A stretch of DNA of 48,802 nucleotides, taken from the NCBI RefSeq assembly GCF_002797375.1, contig NZ_KZ454941.1:1-48802 (forward strand). Direction: 5' to 3'. The notes below the pieces were generated by a model. It did not search any database. It was not told the DNA's origin and saw only the letters and a program-made list of their open reading frames with translations. Both the position numbers and the translations under genes were made by a program. Positions 1-10,429 of the stretch are shown here, in pieces; position 1 is the stretch's first letter; each line of letters starts with the position of its first letter. Source of the stretch: Bacillus sp. FJAT-42315 (GTDB lineage: Bacteria > Bacillota > Bacilli > Bacillales > Domibacillaceae).

Positions 1-23
1 CCAGGATCAAACTCTCCGATAAA
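1..23 (-). rRNA. rrs: 16S rRNA, 5' end only (partial)
   Basis: The reverse complement of the first 23 bases is the conserved 5' start of Bacillus 16S rRNA, including GAGAGTTTGATCCTGG. Only this tip lies in the window; the gene continues leftwards. This is the start of a second rRNA operon in the same orientation as the one at the right edge. The mature 5' end is placed by similarity and may be off by a few bases. Confidence 0.93.
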
Positions 24-148
24 GTGTTTGATTGCTCATAAATTGTTTCACTTAGATAAACTAAGTTTTTTTAGAATTAACGTTGACGTTTATTTTGTTC
101 AGTTTTCAAAGATCAATTTCAATCCATTGTCGTTTTAGCGACTTTATT

Positions 149-177
149 ATGATAACATTTGTTCATTTCGTTGTCAA
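149..177 (-). promoter_or_regulatory. rRNA operon promoter P2 (sigma-A)
   Basis: On the minus strand a perfect -35 TTGACA (172-177) is followed after 17 bp by -10 TATCAT (149-154). The predicted start is near 142, about 120 nt before the 16S gene. The leader between contains TTTGAAAACTGAACAAA near 95-112, a sequence typical of Bacillus rRNA leaders and spacers, where it takes part in processing stems. Confidence 0.8.
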
Positions 178-232
178 CAACTTTTTTGAAGTTTTTCATC
201 AAAACTTGCTGTCGTCGTTAGCAACGAATATA

Positions 233-261
233 AATATACCATCTCTAAAGAGTGGATGCAA
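233..261 (-). promoter_or_regulatory. rRNA operon promoter P1 (sigma-A)
   Basis: On the minus strand TTGCAT (256-261) and TATATT (233-238) are spaced by exactly 17 bp, about 84 bp upstream of P2. The DNA upstream of the -35 (262-320) is very rich in A and T, as expected of an UP element. The tandem P1-P2 layout is the usual one for Bacillus rRNA operons. Confidence 0.7.
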
Positions 262-317
262 GCACTTTTTTCGTTTTTTTAATAGAATCATATATAAACT
301 TATTTTCCAAACACTTT

Positions 318-346
318 TTAAAAAAAAGACCGCCTTAAGGCAGTCT
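318..346 (-). terminator. Intrinsic terminator after lysS
   Basis: On the minus strand the stem AAGACTGCC / GGCGGTCTT, with a TTAA loop, is followed by a run of nine T. It lies just downstream of the lysS stop codon and insulates the next rRNA operon from the lysS operon. Confidence 0.88.
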
Positions 347-356
347 TCTTCACATA

Positions 357-1862
<1,506 letters not shown>

Positions 1863-1880
1863 CTATGATCGCCCTGCGCT

Positions 1881-2879
1881 TTATCCAACCTGACTAGTTG
1901 CTTCTTTCTTCTCAACTTCTTGAACAAAACCGGACAGCAGGTTCACAAGCTCATCTCTTGTCTCACATAAGTTAATTTCTTTACGTACGCTAGCGTTGCC
2001 TCGAATACCTTTTAAGTACCAAGCCGCATGCTTTCTCATCTCGCGCACAGCAATAAATTCATTTTTCAACTCGATCAATCGATCTAAGTGTAGTAAACAG
2101 ACATCGATTTTTTCTCGAGCCGTCGGTTCACCCATCAATTCACCTGTTTCTAAATAATGAACGGTGCGATAAATCATCCACGGGTCTCCAAGTGCTGCAC
2201 GACCGATCATAACACCATCAACACCCGTTTCATCCAACATGCGCTTTGCATCTTGAGGGGTTTGAACGTCACCATTCCCAATAACCGGGATGTTAACCGA
2301 TTGCTTCACTTCTTTGATAATATCCCAATTGGCGTGACCCTCGTACATTTGCACGCGAGTACGCCCATGAAGCGCAACCGCTTGTCCTCCTGCTCTTTCT
2401 ACCGCTCTAGCATTTTCTACTGCATAAATGTGGTCTTCATCCCACCCCATGCGCATTTTCACTGTGACCGGTTTACTAACGGCATCCGTAACAGCAGCAA
2501 CCATCTCGTAAATTTTATTTGGATCAAGCAACCATTTCGCACCCGCATCACATTTCGTAATCTTAGGTACTGGGCACCCCATATTAATATCGATAATATC
2601 TGCGTTAGTATTTTTATCCACGAAACTTGCGGCTTGAACGAGAGAGTCTCTTTCTCCACCGAAAATTTGTAGGCTAAGCGGCTTTTCTCTCTCATCAATA
2701 TAAAGCATTTCTAGCGTTTTTTCGTTTTGAAAAACAATCCCTTTATCACTGACCATTTCAGCGCAAACTAAACCTGCGCCAAACTCTTTCACTGTCAAGC
2801 GAAAAGCAGAGTTACATATACCTGCCATTGGGGCAAGAACAACCGGATTTTTCATTTCGATATTTCCGATTTTCAGCAT
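1881..2879 (-). CDS. dusB: tRNA-dihydrouridine synthase (DusB/YacF family)
   Basis: FMN-dependent enzyme that reduces uridines in the tRNA D-loop to dihydrouridine with NADPH. It is a TIM barrel with VLAPMAG (residues 14-20) at the flavin site and INMGCPVPKI with the catalytic Cys at 102. A GNGD motif in the barrel and a C-terminal helical domain follow. At 332 residues it has the usual length. It lies between yazB and lysS, the same place as yacF in B. subtilis, and is probably cotranscribed with them (gaps of about 20-40 bp). The exact target uridine cannot be read from sequence. Confidence 0.94.
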   Translation of the reverse strand: MLKIGNIEMKNPVVLAPMAGICNSAFRLTVKEFGAGLVCAEMVSDKGIVFQNEKTLEMLYIDEREKPLSLQIFGGERDSLVQAASFVDKNTNADIIDINMGCPVPKITKCDAGAKWLLDPNKIYEMVAAVTDAVSKPVTVKMRMGWDEDHIYAVENARAVERAGGQAVALHGRTRVQMYEGHANWDIIKEVKQSVNIPVIGNGDVQTPQDAKRMLDETGVDGVMIGRAALGDPWMIYRTVHYLETGELMGEPTAREKIDVCLLHLDRLIELKNEFIAVREMRKHAAWYLKGIRGNASVRKEINLCETRDELVNLLSGFVQEVEKKEATSQVG

Positions 2880-2898
2880 ACTTCAATCACCTTTCTAA

Positions 2899-3108
2899 TT
2901 ATTTATCCGGCGGGCTTAGCTCATCCACACGAACTTGAAGCACTTCAGCGATTTGCTGGAGCAACTGTTCCGTAATAGGACGGTACCCTCTTTCCACATC
3001 TCCTAACGCAGATACAGGTACACCTATTTCATGAGCGAGCTCTTCCTGGGTAAAGCCTTTTAATTTTCTAAAGGCTCGGATACGCCGACCCCATTGATCT
3101 GTTTCCAT
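2899..3108 (-). CDS. yazB: Small XRE-type helix-turn-helix protein (YazB-like)
   Basis: A 69-residue protein that is almost entirely one Cro/C1-type HTH domain; FTQEELAHEIGVPVSALGDVE (about 19-39) is the helix-turn-helix. The function is unknown, and it may bind DNA as a dimer. The start codon lies inside folK, overlapping its 3' end by 49 nt in another frame. An AGAAGG ribosome-binding site sits about 9 bases before the ATG, within folK, which supports this start and hints at translational coupling. Position between folK and dusB matches B. subtilis yazB. Confidence 0.85.
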   Translation of the reverse strand: METDQWGRRIRAFRKLKGFTQEELAHEIGVPVSALGDVERGYRPITEQLLQQIAEVLQVRVDELSPPDK

Positions 3109-3587
3109 AGCCGAACACCTTCTTTCCCTTGAATACTAGTACTAAGTTCTTCAAGCGTCATACGTGTGCCTGGAAAGCATATTGTTGAATCTATCTCTAA
3201 TAACGGTATAAGCACAAAAGCACGTTCATGCATTCTAGGATGCGGAACAATTAGTTTCTCTGATTCAATATTGTCTTGATTATATAATAAAATGTCAAGG
3301 TCTATTGTTCTTGGTCCCCATTTGATTTCTCTTACTCGACCAAGCCGCGCTTCAATAGAAAGGCATTTATCTAACAGTTCTTCTGCACTTAAAGGCGTGC
3401 GAATTTTTATCGCCATATTTAAAAAACTAGCTTGGTCAGTATATCCTACTGGGTCCGTTTCATAAATAGAGGAAATTTCTTCAATTGTAATATACTCGTC
3501 GTTCTGAAGACTCGTCAATGCCGCTTGTAAGTTAGCGAGCCTGTCACCTATATTCGTGCCGAGCGATAAATAAGCTTTATTTTCCAT
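3060..3587 (-). CDS. folK: 2-amino-4-hydroxy-6-hydroxymethyldihydropteridine pyrophosphokinase
   Basis: Transfers pyrophosphate from ATP to the hydroxymethyl pterin in folate synthesis. Family motifs are clear: LSLGTNIGDR near the N-terminus, GPRTIDLDILLY (about residues 91-102) with the metal-binding acidic pair, and VPHPRMHERAFVL after it. At 175 residues it is slightly longer than the B. subtilis enzyme; the extra C-terminal part is what overlaps yazB. The order folP-folB-folK places three consecutive pathway steps together. Confidence 0.95.
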   Translation of the reverse strand: MENKAYLSLGTNIGDRLANLQAALTSLQNDEYITIEEISSIYETDPVGYTDQASFLNMAIKIRTPLSAEELLDKCLSIEARLGRVREIKWGPRTIDLDILLYNQDNIESEKLIVPHPRMHERAFVLIPLLEIDSTICFPGTRMTLEELSTSIQGKEGVRLWKQINGVGVSEPLEN

Positions 3588-3598
3588 CGTTCATCCTT

Positions 3599-3958
3599 CT
3601 ATCTTTTTCTCATTATTTCTACTGCTACATGCTGATAATGTCCGGGGATCGGCGGATCAGGCTTAATCACTTTAATTGTACAAGCTTGAACAGAAGGAAG
3701 TTTATTTAAAAGAGCCGCCGCTATTTTCTCAGCCACACTCTCCACCAGCTTCAACGGTGGACCTTCTGCGACATCTTTGCAAATTTGATATACATCTGCG
3801 TAATTCACCGTGTATTCCAATTGATCCGTTTCTCCTGCTCGCTGTAGCGATACTTCTAACGTAGCATCTACTCGAAAGCGTTGACCAAGCTTATTTTCTT
3901 CAGGAAAAACTCCATGATATCCGTAAAACTCCATACCAGTTACATAGATCTTGTCCAT
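3599..3958 (-). CDS. folB: Dihydroneopterin aldolase
   Basis: Cleaves 7,8-dihydroneopterin to 6-hydroxymethyl-7,8-dihydropterin and glycolaldehyde. The 119-residue protein has the family length and signature features: GMEFYGYHGVFPEE at the N-terminus with the pterin-site residues, VNYADVY in the middle, and KPDPPIPG near the C-terminus. It starts 4 bp after folP and ends 11 bp before folK, so the three are almost certainly one operon. Confidence 0.94.
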   Translation of the reverse strand: MDKIYVTGMEFYGYHGVFPEENKLGQRFRVDATLEVSLQRAGETDQLEYTVNYADVYQICKDVAEGPPLKLVESVAEKIAAALLNKLPSVQACTIKVIKPDPPIPGHYQHVAVEIMRKR

Positions 3959-3962
3959 ACTT

Positions 3963-4778
3963 TTACCCCTTCCCTATCAAGGCATCTGTCATTTTTGCCA
4001 TGCGGCTAATCGACTTCACATCATGCACCCTTAATATGTTGCAACCTTGTTGTATACCGAAACAACATGTCGCTCCCGTTCCTTCCATTCTTTCTTCTAC
4101 TGGAAGATCGAGAATGTGACCGATGATTCTTTTTCGTGAAGTACCTAATAGTACAGGAAATCCTAAGGCTACAATCTGATCTAATTGACGAAGCATCTCC
4201 AAGTTTTGATCCATACTCTTAGCAAATCCGATTCCAGGATCAAGAATAATCTGATTCTTTTCAACACCAGCTTTTACCGCAATATTAATACTCTCATATA
4301 AATCCGCTAACACATCTCTTATGAATACTTCATAATCCATTTGCTCGCGATTATGCATTAAAATAATGGGCACTTGTTTCTCCGCTGCAACCGAGGCAAT
4401 TTCAGGGTCCTTCTTTGCTCCCCACACGTCGTTAATAATATGGGCTCCTGCTTCAATGGACTGCCGAGCGGTTTCAGCTTTATACGTATCAATTGATAAA
4501 GGGACCTGCACTTCAGAAGCCACCGCTTGAATAACAGGCAAAACTCGTTCAAGCTCTTGCTCGAGCGGGACAGGAATGTGACCTGGACGAGTCGATTCGC
4601 CACCGATATCAATTAAATCTGCTCCTGAAGCAACCATTTCTTTCGCATGACGGACAGCATTGTCGACATGATGAAACAACCCTCCATCCGAAAAAGAATC
4701 AGGGGTTGCGTTTAAAATCCCCATAATGTATGTCTTTTGCTGAAAATCTAAAAGATGTTCTCCCGCTTTCACTTTCAT
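3963..4778 (-). CDS. folP: Dihydropteroate synthase
   Basis: Condenses hydroxymethyldihydropterin pyrophosphate with p-aminobenzoate to give dihydropteroate; it is the sulfonamide target (sul in B. subtilis). The TIM barrel shows both signatures: MGILNATPDSFSDGG (about residues 19-33) and DIGGESTRPG (about 57-66), plus LLGTSRK near the C-terminus. The AAGGAG ribosome-binding site lies about 12 bases before the ATG, longer than usual, and I see no better start. It follows the cysK terminator directly: the pab genes found here in B. subtilis are missing, so p-aminobenzoate must come from elsewhere. Confidence 0.95.
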   Translation of the reverse strand: MKVKAGEHLLDFQQKTYIMGILNATPDSFSDGGLFHHVDNAVRHAKEMVASGADLIDIGGESTRPGHIPVPLEQELERVLPVIQAVASEVQVPLSIDTYKAETARQSIEAGAHIINDVWGAKKDPEIASVAAEKQVPIILMHNREQMDYEVFIRDVLADLYESINIAVKAGVEKNQIILDPGIGFAKSMDQNLEMLRQLDQIVALGFPVLLGTSRKRIIGHILDLPVEERMEGTGATCCFGIQQGCNILRVHDVKSISRMAKMTDALIGKG

Positions 4779-4840
4779 GATCCCGAAAAGCTCCTTCCGC
4801 TTTTTAATCTTCTTTTATTTTACCAAAGAAATGGAGCAAA

Positions 4841-4872
4841 AGAAAAAACAGACTGATTTCTCAGCCTGTTTT
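4841..4872 (-). terminator. Intrinsic terminator after cysK
   Basis: Minus-strand hairpin AAACAGGCTGA-GAAA-TCAGTCTGTTT followed by a T-rich tail. It separates cysK from the folate genes, leaving only about 65 bp before folP. I could not find a convincing promoter there. Confidence 0.85.
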
Positions 4873-4882
4873 TCTTTCGTTA

Positions 4883-5809
4883 TTACTCTTCGTCAAACTG
4901 ATAGAGTGGTGTACTTAAATAGCGCTCTCCGTTACTTGGAATGATCGCCAATACTTTTTTACCTTTTCCAAGCTTAGCTGCTACTTGCAGAGCGGCAGAA
5001 ATAGCTGCTCCTGAAGAAATACCGCCTAAGATGCCTTCTTCACGTGCCACTTTACGAGCGGTCTCAAATGCATCTTCATTTTCTATTTTAATAATTTCAT
5101 CATATACGTCTGTATTCAATACTTTCGGTACAAATCCTGCACCGATTCCTTGAATTTTATGCGGACCTGGTTTACCGCCAGATAAAACTGGTGAATCTGC
5201 TGGCTCTACCGCATAAATTTTAATGTCTTTGAACTGTTCTCTTAATACTTGGCCAGCTCCGGTAATCGTTCCGCCTGTTCCGATTCCAGAGATGAAAGCG
5301 TCTAGCTGATCCATTTGTTCAGCAATTTCTTTACCTGTAGTGCGGCGATGAATTTCAGGGTTGGCTTCATTCTCAAATTGCTGTGGCATGAAATAACCGT
5401 GCTCTTCTGCAAGCTCTTTCGCCTTACGAATCGCTCCACCCATCCCTTCCGCACCTGGTGTCAGCACAAGTTCTGCACCATATGCACGAAGTAAGTTACG
5501 ACGTTCCATACTCATCGTTTCAGGCATCACAAGAATCGCACGGTATCCTTTCGCTGCCGCAATCATCGCTAGCCCAATTCCCGTGTTACCACTCGTTGGC
5601 TCGATGATTGTACCTCCCTTTTTCAAACCGCCTTTTTCTTCAGCCGCTTCAATCATCGCTAAAGCGATACGATCTTTGACACTGCTACCTGGATTCATAT
5701 ATTCAAGCTTCAAATAAACTTCTGCACTATTTTCATCTACGACATTATTTAACTTTACAATCGGCGTCTGACCAACTAATTCAGCTACCGAATTTGCTAT
5801 ACGTACCAT
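4883..5809 (-). CDS. cysK: Cysteine synthase (O-acetylserine thiol-lyase)
   Basis: PLP enzyme that makes cysteine from O-acetylserine and sulfide. It shows the PLP lysine K45 in PGSSVKDR, the phosphate-binding loop TSGNTG (72-77), GIGTGGT (174-180), and a C-terminal SSGAA motif. The ATG at 5809 with GAGGTGG 5 bases upstream is the better start; a GTG nine bases further up overlaps that ribosome-binding site. The resulting 308 residues equal the B. subtilis length. The gene is flanked by terminators on both sides and so is monocistronic. In B. subtilis it is repressed by CymR. Confidence 0.96.
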   Translation of the reverse strand: MVRIANSVAELVGQTPIVKLNNVVDENSAEVYLKLEYMNPGSSVKDRIALAMIEAAEEKGGLKKGGTIIEPTSGNTGIGLAMIAAAKGYRAILVMPETMSMERRNLLRAYGAELVLTPGAEGMGGAIRKAKELAEEHGYFMPQQFENEANPEIHRRTTGKEIAEQMDQLDAFISGIGTGGTITGAGQVLREQFKDIKIYAVEPADSPVLSGGKPGPHKIQGIGAGFVPKVLNTDVYDEIIKIENEDAFETARKVAREEGILGGISSGAAISAALQVAAKLGKGKKVLAIIPSNGERYLSTPLYQFDEE

Positions 5810-5821
5810 TTTCTCCACCTC

Positions 5822-5879
5822 AATACCGAGTATTTTTATTGGTTATATAGAATTTAACAGTTTTTTTGAGAAAAGTCAA
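5822..5879 (-). promoter_or_regulatory. cysK promoter and leader inverted repeat
   Basis: TTGACT (5874-5879) and TAAATT (5851-5856) are spaced by 17 bp on the minus strand, giving a start near 5844. Just downstream, between start and ribosome-binding site, is a perfect inverted repeat AATAC-TCG-GTATT (5822-5834). It could be a repressor operator, with CymR the obvious guess by function. The match to the CymR consensus as I remember it is poor, so the regulator is not assigned. Confidence 0.45.
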
Positions 5880-5910
5880 TCTTTTTATCCTTTAAATTCT
5901 CAATTATTAC

Positions 5911-5948
5911 AAAAAAACCTGCAAAACAAAATCGTCTTGTCAGGTTTT
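5911..5948 (-). terminator. Intrinsic terminator after hslO
   Basis: Minus-strand stem AAACCTG / CAGGTTT with an inner AAGAC / GTTTT pairing, followed by seven T. It ends the coaX-hslO unit before the cysK promoter. Confidence 0.78.
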
Positions 5949-5970
5949 TCTTGTTACATACGATGAAGGA

Positions 5971-6849
5971 TCACTTAGCCTCTTCCTTCATTTGCTTCAG
6001 TTCACTTTCTGTAAACAAATACGCTTCATTACAGAAGTGGCACTGAGCTTCCGCCTGTCCTTCTTCAGCAATCATCTCTTCAATTTCTGTTTTCCCAAGA
6101 CCGATAATCGCATTACCAAAACGCTCTTTTGAACAAGTGCACTCAAAGCTCAACGGCATCTTCTCTAAAACCTTCACATTTTCTTCTCCCAAAATGTAAA
6201 AAAGAATTTCCTCCGGAGTTAAACCTTGTTCAATTAGCTTAGAAACAGGGGTCATGTTCGTAATTCTTTCTTCAAGATGGGTAATCGTTTCATCTGTTGC
6301 ACCCGGCATAATTTGAATGATAAAGCCACCAGCAGCTAAAATCGAATTATCCGGATTGACAAGCACTCCTACACCAACAGAAGAAGGTACTTGCTCAGAT
6401 ACGGCAAAATAGTAAGTGAAATCTTCCCCTATTTCTCCAGAAACGATCGGTGTTTGCCCTGTGAAATGATCTCGCAATCCAACATCTTTCACGATCGAAA
6501 GCATCCCATCTGTTCCGACCGCACGACGAACATCTAATTTACCATGTTGATTTAAATCAAAGTGGGTTTGTGGATTCGTCACATAACCTCGAACTTCTCC
6601 TTTGGCGTTGGCGTCCACGAGGATCAAGCCAATCGGCCCGCCACCTTGTAATTTAATCGTGAGCTTTTCTTCACCTTTAAGCATAGCTCCCATCATGACA
6701 CCAGCTGTCATTGTTCGACCAAGTGCCGCGGATGCTGTTGGCCAAGTGTAATGTTTGCTTTGCGCTTCACCGACTGTTTCTGTTGTGTTAGCTGCATACG
6801 CACGTACTTGCCCATCATAAGCTAAAGCTTTTACTAAATAGTCCTTCAT
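5971..6849 (-). CDS. hslO: Redox-regulated chaperone Hsp33
   Basis: Holdase activated by oxidative unfolding. The C-terminal zinc switch is intact: C237 and C239 (CTC) plus C270 and C273 (CHFC) are the four ligands that form disulfides on oxidation. The N-terminal dimeric domain fills residues 1-225. At 292 residues it matches the B. subtilis protein. It lies 16 bp after coaX and is likely cotranscribed with it. The parvulin-like gene yacD that follows in B. subtilis is absent here. Confidence 0.96.
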   Translation of the reverse strand: MKDYLVKALAYDGQVRAYAANTTETVGEAQSKHYTWPTASAALGRTMTAGVMMGAMLKGEEKLTIKLQGGGPIGLILVDANAKGEVRGYVTNPQTHFDLNQHGKLDVRRAVGTDGMLSIVKDVGLRDHFTGQTPIVSGEIGEDFTYYFAVSEQVPSSVGVGVLVNPDNSILAAGGFIIQIMPGATDETITHLEERITNMTPVSKLIEQGLTPEEILFYILGEENVKVLEKMPLSFECTCSKERFGNAIIGLGKTEIEEMIAEEGQAEAQCHFCNEAYLFTESELKQMKEEAK

Positions 6850-6865
6850 CTAAACACTTCCTTCT

Positions 6866-7633
6866 TCATCCAATGTTTCGCTTGTAAATGAGGCAAAGCC
6901 CCTTTAATGTTAAAAACGGATCGACTACATCAATACTGATCGCTTCTTCAGCAATTAAAGGTGCTAATCCACCAGTCGCAATCACAGTTGGCGTCTTTTT
7001 ACTTTGAGCCTTCATTCGATTAACAATCCCATCGACTTGCCCAACATATCCAAATAAAATACCTGCTTGCATCGCTGCTACAGTATTTTTTCCAACGATC
7101 TGATCAGGGCGTACGATTTCAATCCGAGGAAGCTTAGCAGCTCTTGAATACAATGCTTCTGTTGAAATATTAATACCTGGAGCAATTGCTCCCCCCATAT
7201 AATGCCCATCTTCATCAATATAACAATACGTCGTTGCTGTACCGAAATCAACAATGATGAGCGGACTGCCATACTCATGAATAGCAGCTACCGCATTGAC
7301 AATCCTGTCGGCACCAACCTCACGAGGATTTTCATATTTAATGTTCAACCCTGTTTTTATACCAGGACCAACAATAAGCGGCTTTATATTAAAATATTTT
7401 TGACACATTTTTTCAAGAGAAAACATGATTGGCGGCACAACTGAGGAAATAATCATCCCATCAATTTGCGAAAAAGTAAGACCTTCATGTTCAAACAGAT
7501 TCTTAATAATCATCCCGTATTCGTCCTCTGTTTTATTACGATTTGTTTCAATGCGCCAGTGATATTTTAATACATCATTTTCATACACACCTAACACAGT
7601 ATTTGTATTCCCTACATCCAAAACAAATATCAA
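6866..7633 (-). CDS. coaX: Type III pantothenate kinase
   Basis: Phosphorylates pantothenate, the first step of coenzyme A synthesis; an ASKHA-fold enzyme that needs a monovalent cation. The N-terminal phosphate loop is [10 protein letters not shown] (residues 6-15). [11 protein letters not shown] and DFGTATTY carry the catalytic and substrate residues, and ATGGLAP lies near the C-terminus. Translation starts at TTG (7633) with GGTGAG 5 bases upstream; the protein sequence fits the family from its first residue. 255 residues. Confidence 0.95.
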   Translation of the reverse strand: MIFVLDVGNTNTVLGVYENDVLKYHWRIETNRNKTEDEYGMIIKNLFEHEGLTFSQIDGMIISSVVPPIMFSLEKMCQKYFNIKPLIVGPGIKTGLNIKYENPREVGADRIVNAVAAIHEYGSPLIIVDFGTATTYCYIDEDGHYMGGAIAPGINISTEALYSRAAKLPRIEIVRPDQIVGKNTVAAMQAGILFGYVGQVDGIVNRMKAQSKKTPTVIATGGLAPLIAEEAISIDVVDPFLTLKGLCLIYKRNIG

Positions 7634-7676
7634 CTTTTCTCACCACACCATATAGACTTTTTATTTGCTGCCATTC

Positions 7677-7682
7677 ATCATA
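7677..7682 (-). promoter_or_regulatory. Possible extended -10 promoter of coaX
   Basis: TATGAT preceded by TGG on the minus strand forms an extended -10 element between the ftsH terminator and coaX. No good -35 is present at the right distance. Tentative. Confidence 0.35.
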
Positions 7683-7727
7683 CCACATATAGGACTAATC
7701 AGCATTATGGCACGCCTATACTAATTT

Positions 7728-7767
7728 GAAAAAAAGGACGTCGATTTCATAGTATCGACGTCCTTTT
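7728..7767 (-). terminator. Strong intrinsic terminator after ftsH
   Basis: Minus-strand hairpin with arms GGACGTCGAT / ATCGACGTCC and a short loop, followed by a run of T. It lies 3 bp past the ftsH stop codon. Confidence 0.92.
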
Positions 7768-7770
7768 CAT

Positions 7771-9756
7771 TTAGCTTTTCAGCTCATCATCTTTATTTGT
7801 CGGAGTAACCGGCTTGTCTTCAGATCCTACTGTCTCTTCTGCTTGAGCTGGTTCTTCTTTTCTCTGTACATTCACTTTCACTTGATCATTTCCACGTGCA
7901 TCTGAAGGCTCCGAATCGGAGTACTTTCTTTCAGGCAGTGTTCCATGATCAGCAAGGTGCTTAATTTGAGCAGCATCTAACGTTTCAACTTCAAGAAGCG
8001 TATTCGCAATAACATCTAGCTTATCACGATTCTCCGTTAAAATTTCTTTCGCACGCTCATAGCAATTTTTAATAATGTGTTGAATCTCAAGGTCGATTTC
8101 GTAAGCAATCTTATCTGAATAGTTTTGCTCATTATTAAAATCACGACCTAAGAATACTTGCCCACCAGATGTTTGTCCAAACTGTAGCGGACCAAGTTTG
8201 TCACTCATACCAAACTCTGTCACCATGCGACGAGCAATTCCCGTTGCACGCTGGAAGTCATTATGGGCACCAGTTGATACTTCACCAAAAACAATATCTT
8301 CCGCTACACGTCCACCAAGTAAGCCCGTAATCTTATCGAGCAATTCTGGCTTTGTCATGAAATAGCGATCTTCTTTCGGAAGCATTACAGCGTATCCGCC
8401 AGCTTGACCACGAGGAACGATCGTTACTTTATGAACCATTTCTGCTTCATCTAGCACTAAACCGATAACTGTATGTCCCGCTTCATGGAAAGCCACAATA
8501 TTTCTTTCTTTTTTAGAAATGACACGACTTTTCTTAGCTGGACCGGCAATAACACGATCTGTCGCTTCATCAATATCACGCATATCGACTTTTTTCTTAT
8601 TTCGACGAGCGGCTACAAGAGCGGCTTCATTCAATAAGTTTTCTAAGTCAGCACCAGAAAATCCTGGCGTTCTCATCGCAATTGCTTTTAAGTCCACAGA
8701 CTCATCAAGCGGTTTATTTCGTGCATGAACACGAAGAACAGCTTCACGACCCGTCACATCTGGACGATCGACAGTAATTTGACGGTCAAAACGACCAGGA
8801 CGTAATAAAGCAGGGTCTAGAATATCTGGACGGTTTGTCGCCGCAATGATAATAATTCCCTCATTGGCGCTAAACCCATCCATTTCAACAAGCAACTGGT
8901 TCAACGTTTGCTCACGCTCATCATGGCCACCGCCAAGACCCGCGCCACGTTGACGACCAACTGCATCAATTTCATCAATAAAGATGATACAAGGTGCATT
9001 CTTTTTGGCATTTTCAAATAAATCACGCACACGAGAAGCACCGACACCGACGAACATTTCTACGAAGTCAGAACCACTGATCGTGAAGAACGGAACACCA
9101 GCTTCTCCAGCGGCTGCTCGCGCAAGAAGTGTTTTACCTGTACCAGGAGGTCCCACCAATAGAACACCCTTTGGAATTCTAGCACCTAATTCAGCGAATT
9201 TGCGAGGATCCTTTAAGAACTCAACGACCTCAACAAGCTCTTGTTTCTCTTCATCTGCTCCAGCCACGTCTTTAAAACGGACTTTTTTCTTTTCATCATT
9301 GTACAAGCGCGCCTTGCTCTTACCGAAGTTCATTACTCGGCTACCGCCACCTTGCGCTTGGTTTAATAAGAAGAAAAAGAGCAAGAAAATGATTAAGAAT
9401 GGAATAATCGTTGTGAAGAAAGAGACCCAACCGCTCGTTTCTTTAGCAGGAAGCACTTCTACTTTTGAATCTTTAGCTGCTTGATCCACTCGATTTAACA
9501 TCGACTCACTATTCATCACATAAGTAAGGAAGTACTCGCCTTCTTTTGCTCCTTTAAGCTGACCACGAACGGCATAAACGCCTCTTTCTGGCTGCATTGT
9601 AAACGATGCCACTTCATCTTTTTCAAGACTTGAAACAAATTGATTATACGTTATATTTTTATTCGGCTCGTTGCTGTTATTGAAATAACTAACAACCCCA
9701 ATAATAACGAGAAATACTAGTAAGTAAAATATGGTATAACGAAATATTCGGTTCAT
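7771..9756 (-). CDS. ftsH: ATP-dependent zinc metalloprotease FtsH
   Basis: Membrane-bound AAA+ protease that degrades regulatory and damaged membrane proteins. Two transmembrane segments (about residues 6-24 and 112-131) flank an extracytoplasmic domain. The AAA module follows with Walker A GPPGTGKT (202-209), Walker B IIFIDE (257-262) and the second region of homology around 308-323. The zinc site HEAGH is at 424-428. At 661 residues it is about 25 longer than I recall for B. subtilis, because of a charged, probably disordered C-terminal tail after about 605. GGAGGAGG precedes the ATG. It lies downstream of hpt with a 117-bp gap. Confidence 0.97.
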   Translation of the reverse strand: MNRIFRYTIFYLLVFLVIIGVVSYFNNSNEPNKNITYNQFVSSLEKDEVASFTMQPERGVYAVRGQLKGAKEGEYFLTYVMNSESMLNRVDQAAKDSKVEVLPAKETSGWVSFFTTIIPFLIIFLLFFFLLNQAQGGGSRVMNFGKSKARLYNDEKKKVRFKDVAGADEEKQELVEVVEFLKDPRKFAELGARIPKGVLLVGPPGTGKTLLARAAAGEAGVPFFTISGSDFVEMFVGVGASRVRDLFENAKKNAPCIIFIDEIDAVGRQRGAGLGGGHDEREQTLNQLLVEMDGFSANEGIIIIAATNRPDILDPALLRPGRFDRQITVDRPDVTGREAVLRVHARNKPLDESVDLKAIAMRTPGFSGADLENLLNEAALVAARRNKKKVDMRDIDEATDRVIAGPAKKSRVISKKERNIVAFHEAGHTVIGLVLDEAEMVHKVTIVPRGQAGGYAVMLPKEDRYFMTKPELLDKITGLLGGRVAEDIVFGEVSTGAHNDFQRATGIARRMVTEFGMSDKLGPLQFGQTSGGQVFLGRDFNNEQNYSDKIAYEIDLEIQHIIKNCYERAKEILTENRDKLDVIANTLLEVETLDAAQIKHLADHGTLPERKYSDSEPSDARGNDQVKVNVQRKEEPAQAEETVGSEDKPVTPTNKDDELKS

Positions 9757-9873
9757 CCCTTACCTCCTCCCATGATAAAAAACATTGTATTCAATACTAT
9801 CATAGAAAAACTTGGCATTACAACTATTTGACACGTTGCTTGGCAACTTCATTTAATCCAATCAACCCTTTGA

Positions 9874-10425
9874 TTACTTTTCTGTTGTTGTATACACTTC
9901 AGGCTTTAACACTCCTATATACGGAAGGTTGCGGTATTTCTCATCGTAATCAAGCCCATAGCCTACTACAAAGGCATCTGGCACTTTAAATCCTACGATA
10001 TCCGCTTTGATCTTCGCTTTACGCCCTGTTGGCTTGTCTAAAAGTGTAACAATTTTAATCGATTTCGCTTTACGGTAACGGAAAAGCTCTACAAGGTAGC
10101 TTAATGTCAAGCCGCTGTCTATGATATCCTCAATAATGAGAACATCTCTTCCTTCCACTGAAGTGTCTAGGTCCTTCACAATCTTGACCTCTCCAGATGA
10201 AACAGTTGAGCTTCCATAACTAGAAACATCCATAAAATCCATTTCTAAATAAGTGTCCACTCTCTTTAATAAGTCAGACATAAATGGCATAGCGCCTTTT
10301 AACACACCGATAACAAGTGGAAATCTATCCTTATATTCTTCGGTGAGCTGACCACCTAACTCTTTAATTTTCGCTTGAATTTCTTCTTCAGAAATCAAAA
10401 TTTGCTCAATATCTTGATTTAACAA
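9874..10425 (-). CDS. hpt: Hypoxanthine phosphoribosyltransferase
   Basis: Purine salvage enzyme that joins hypoxanthine or guanine to PRPP. The PRPP-binding motif [12 protein letters not shown] (97-108) and the flexible-loop region [13 protein letters not shown] (68-80) are clear. It starts at TTG (10425) with AGGAGG 8 bases upstream. That ribosome-binding site lies inside the last codons of tilS, and only 4 bp separate the genes, so translation is probably coupled. hprT in B. subtilis nomenclature; 183 residues. Confidence 0.96.
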   Translation of the reverse strand: MLNQDIEQILISEEEIQAKIKELGGQLTEEYKDRFPLVIGVLKGAMPFMSDLLKRVDTYLEMDFMDVSSYGSSTVSSGEVKIVKDLDTSVEGRDVLIIEDIIDSGLTLSYLVELFRYRKAKSIKIVTLLDKPTGRKAKIKADIVGFKVPDAFVVGYGLDYDEKYRNLPYIGVLKPEVYTTTEK

Positions 10426-10429
10426 TGTG

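Noticed and set aside
2157-2672. 171-codon plus-strand frame opposite dusB
   Set aside because: Antisense shadow of a conserved enzyme; no promoter or ribosome-binding site seen.
8984-9484. 166-codon plus-strand frame opposite ftsH
   Set aside because: Exact antisense of the conserved AAA domain; low-complexity shadow product with no ribosome-binding site.
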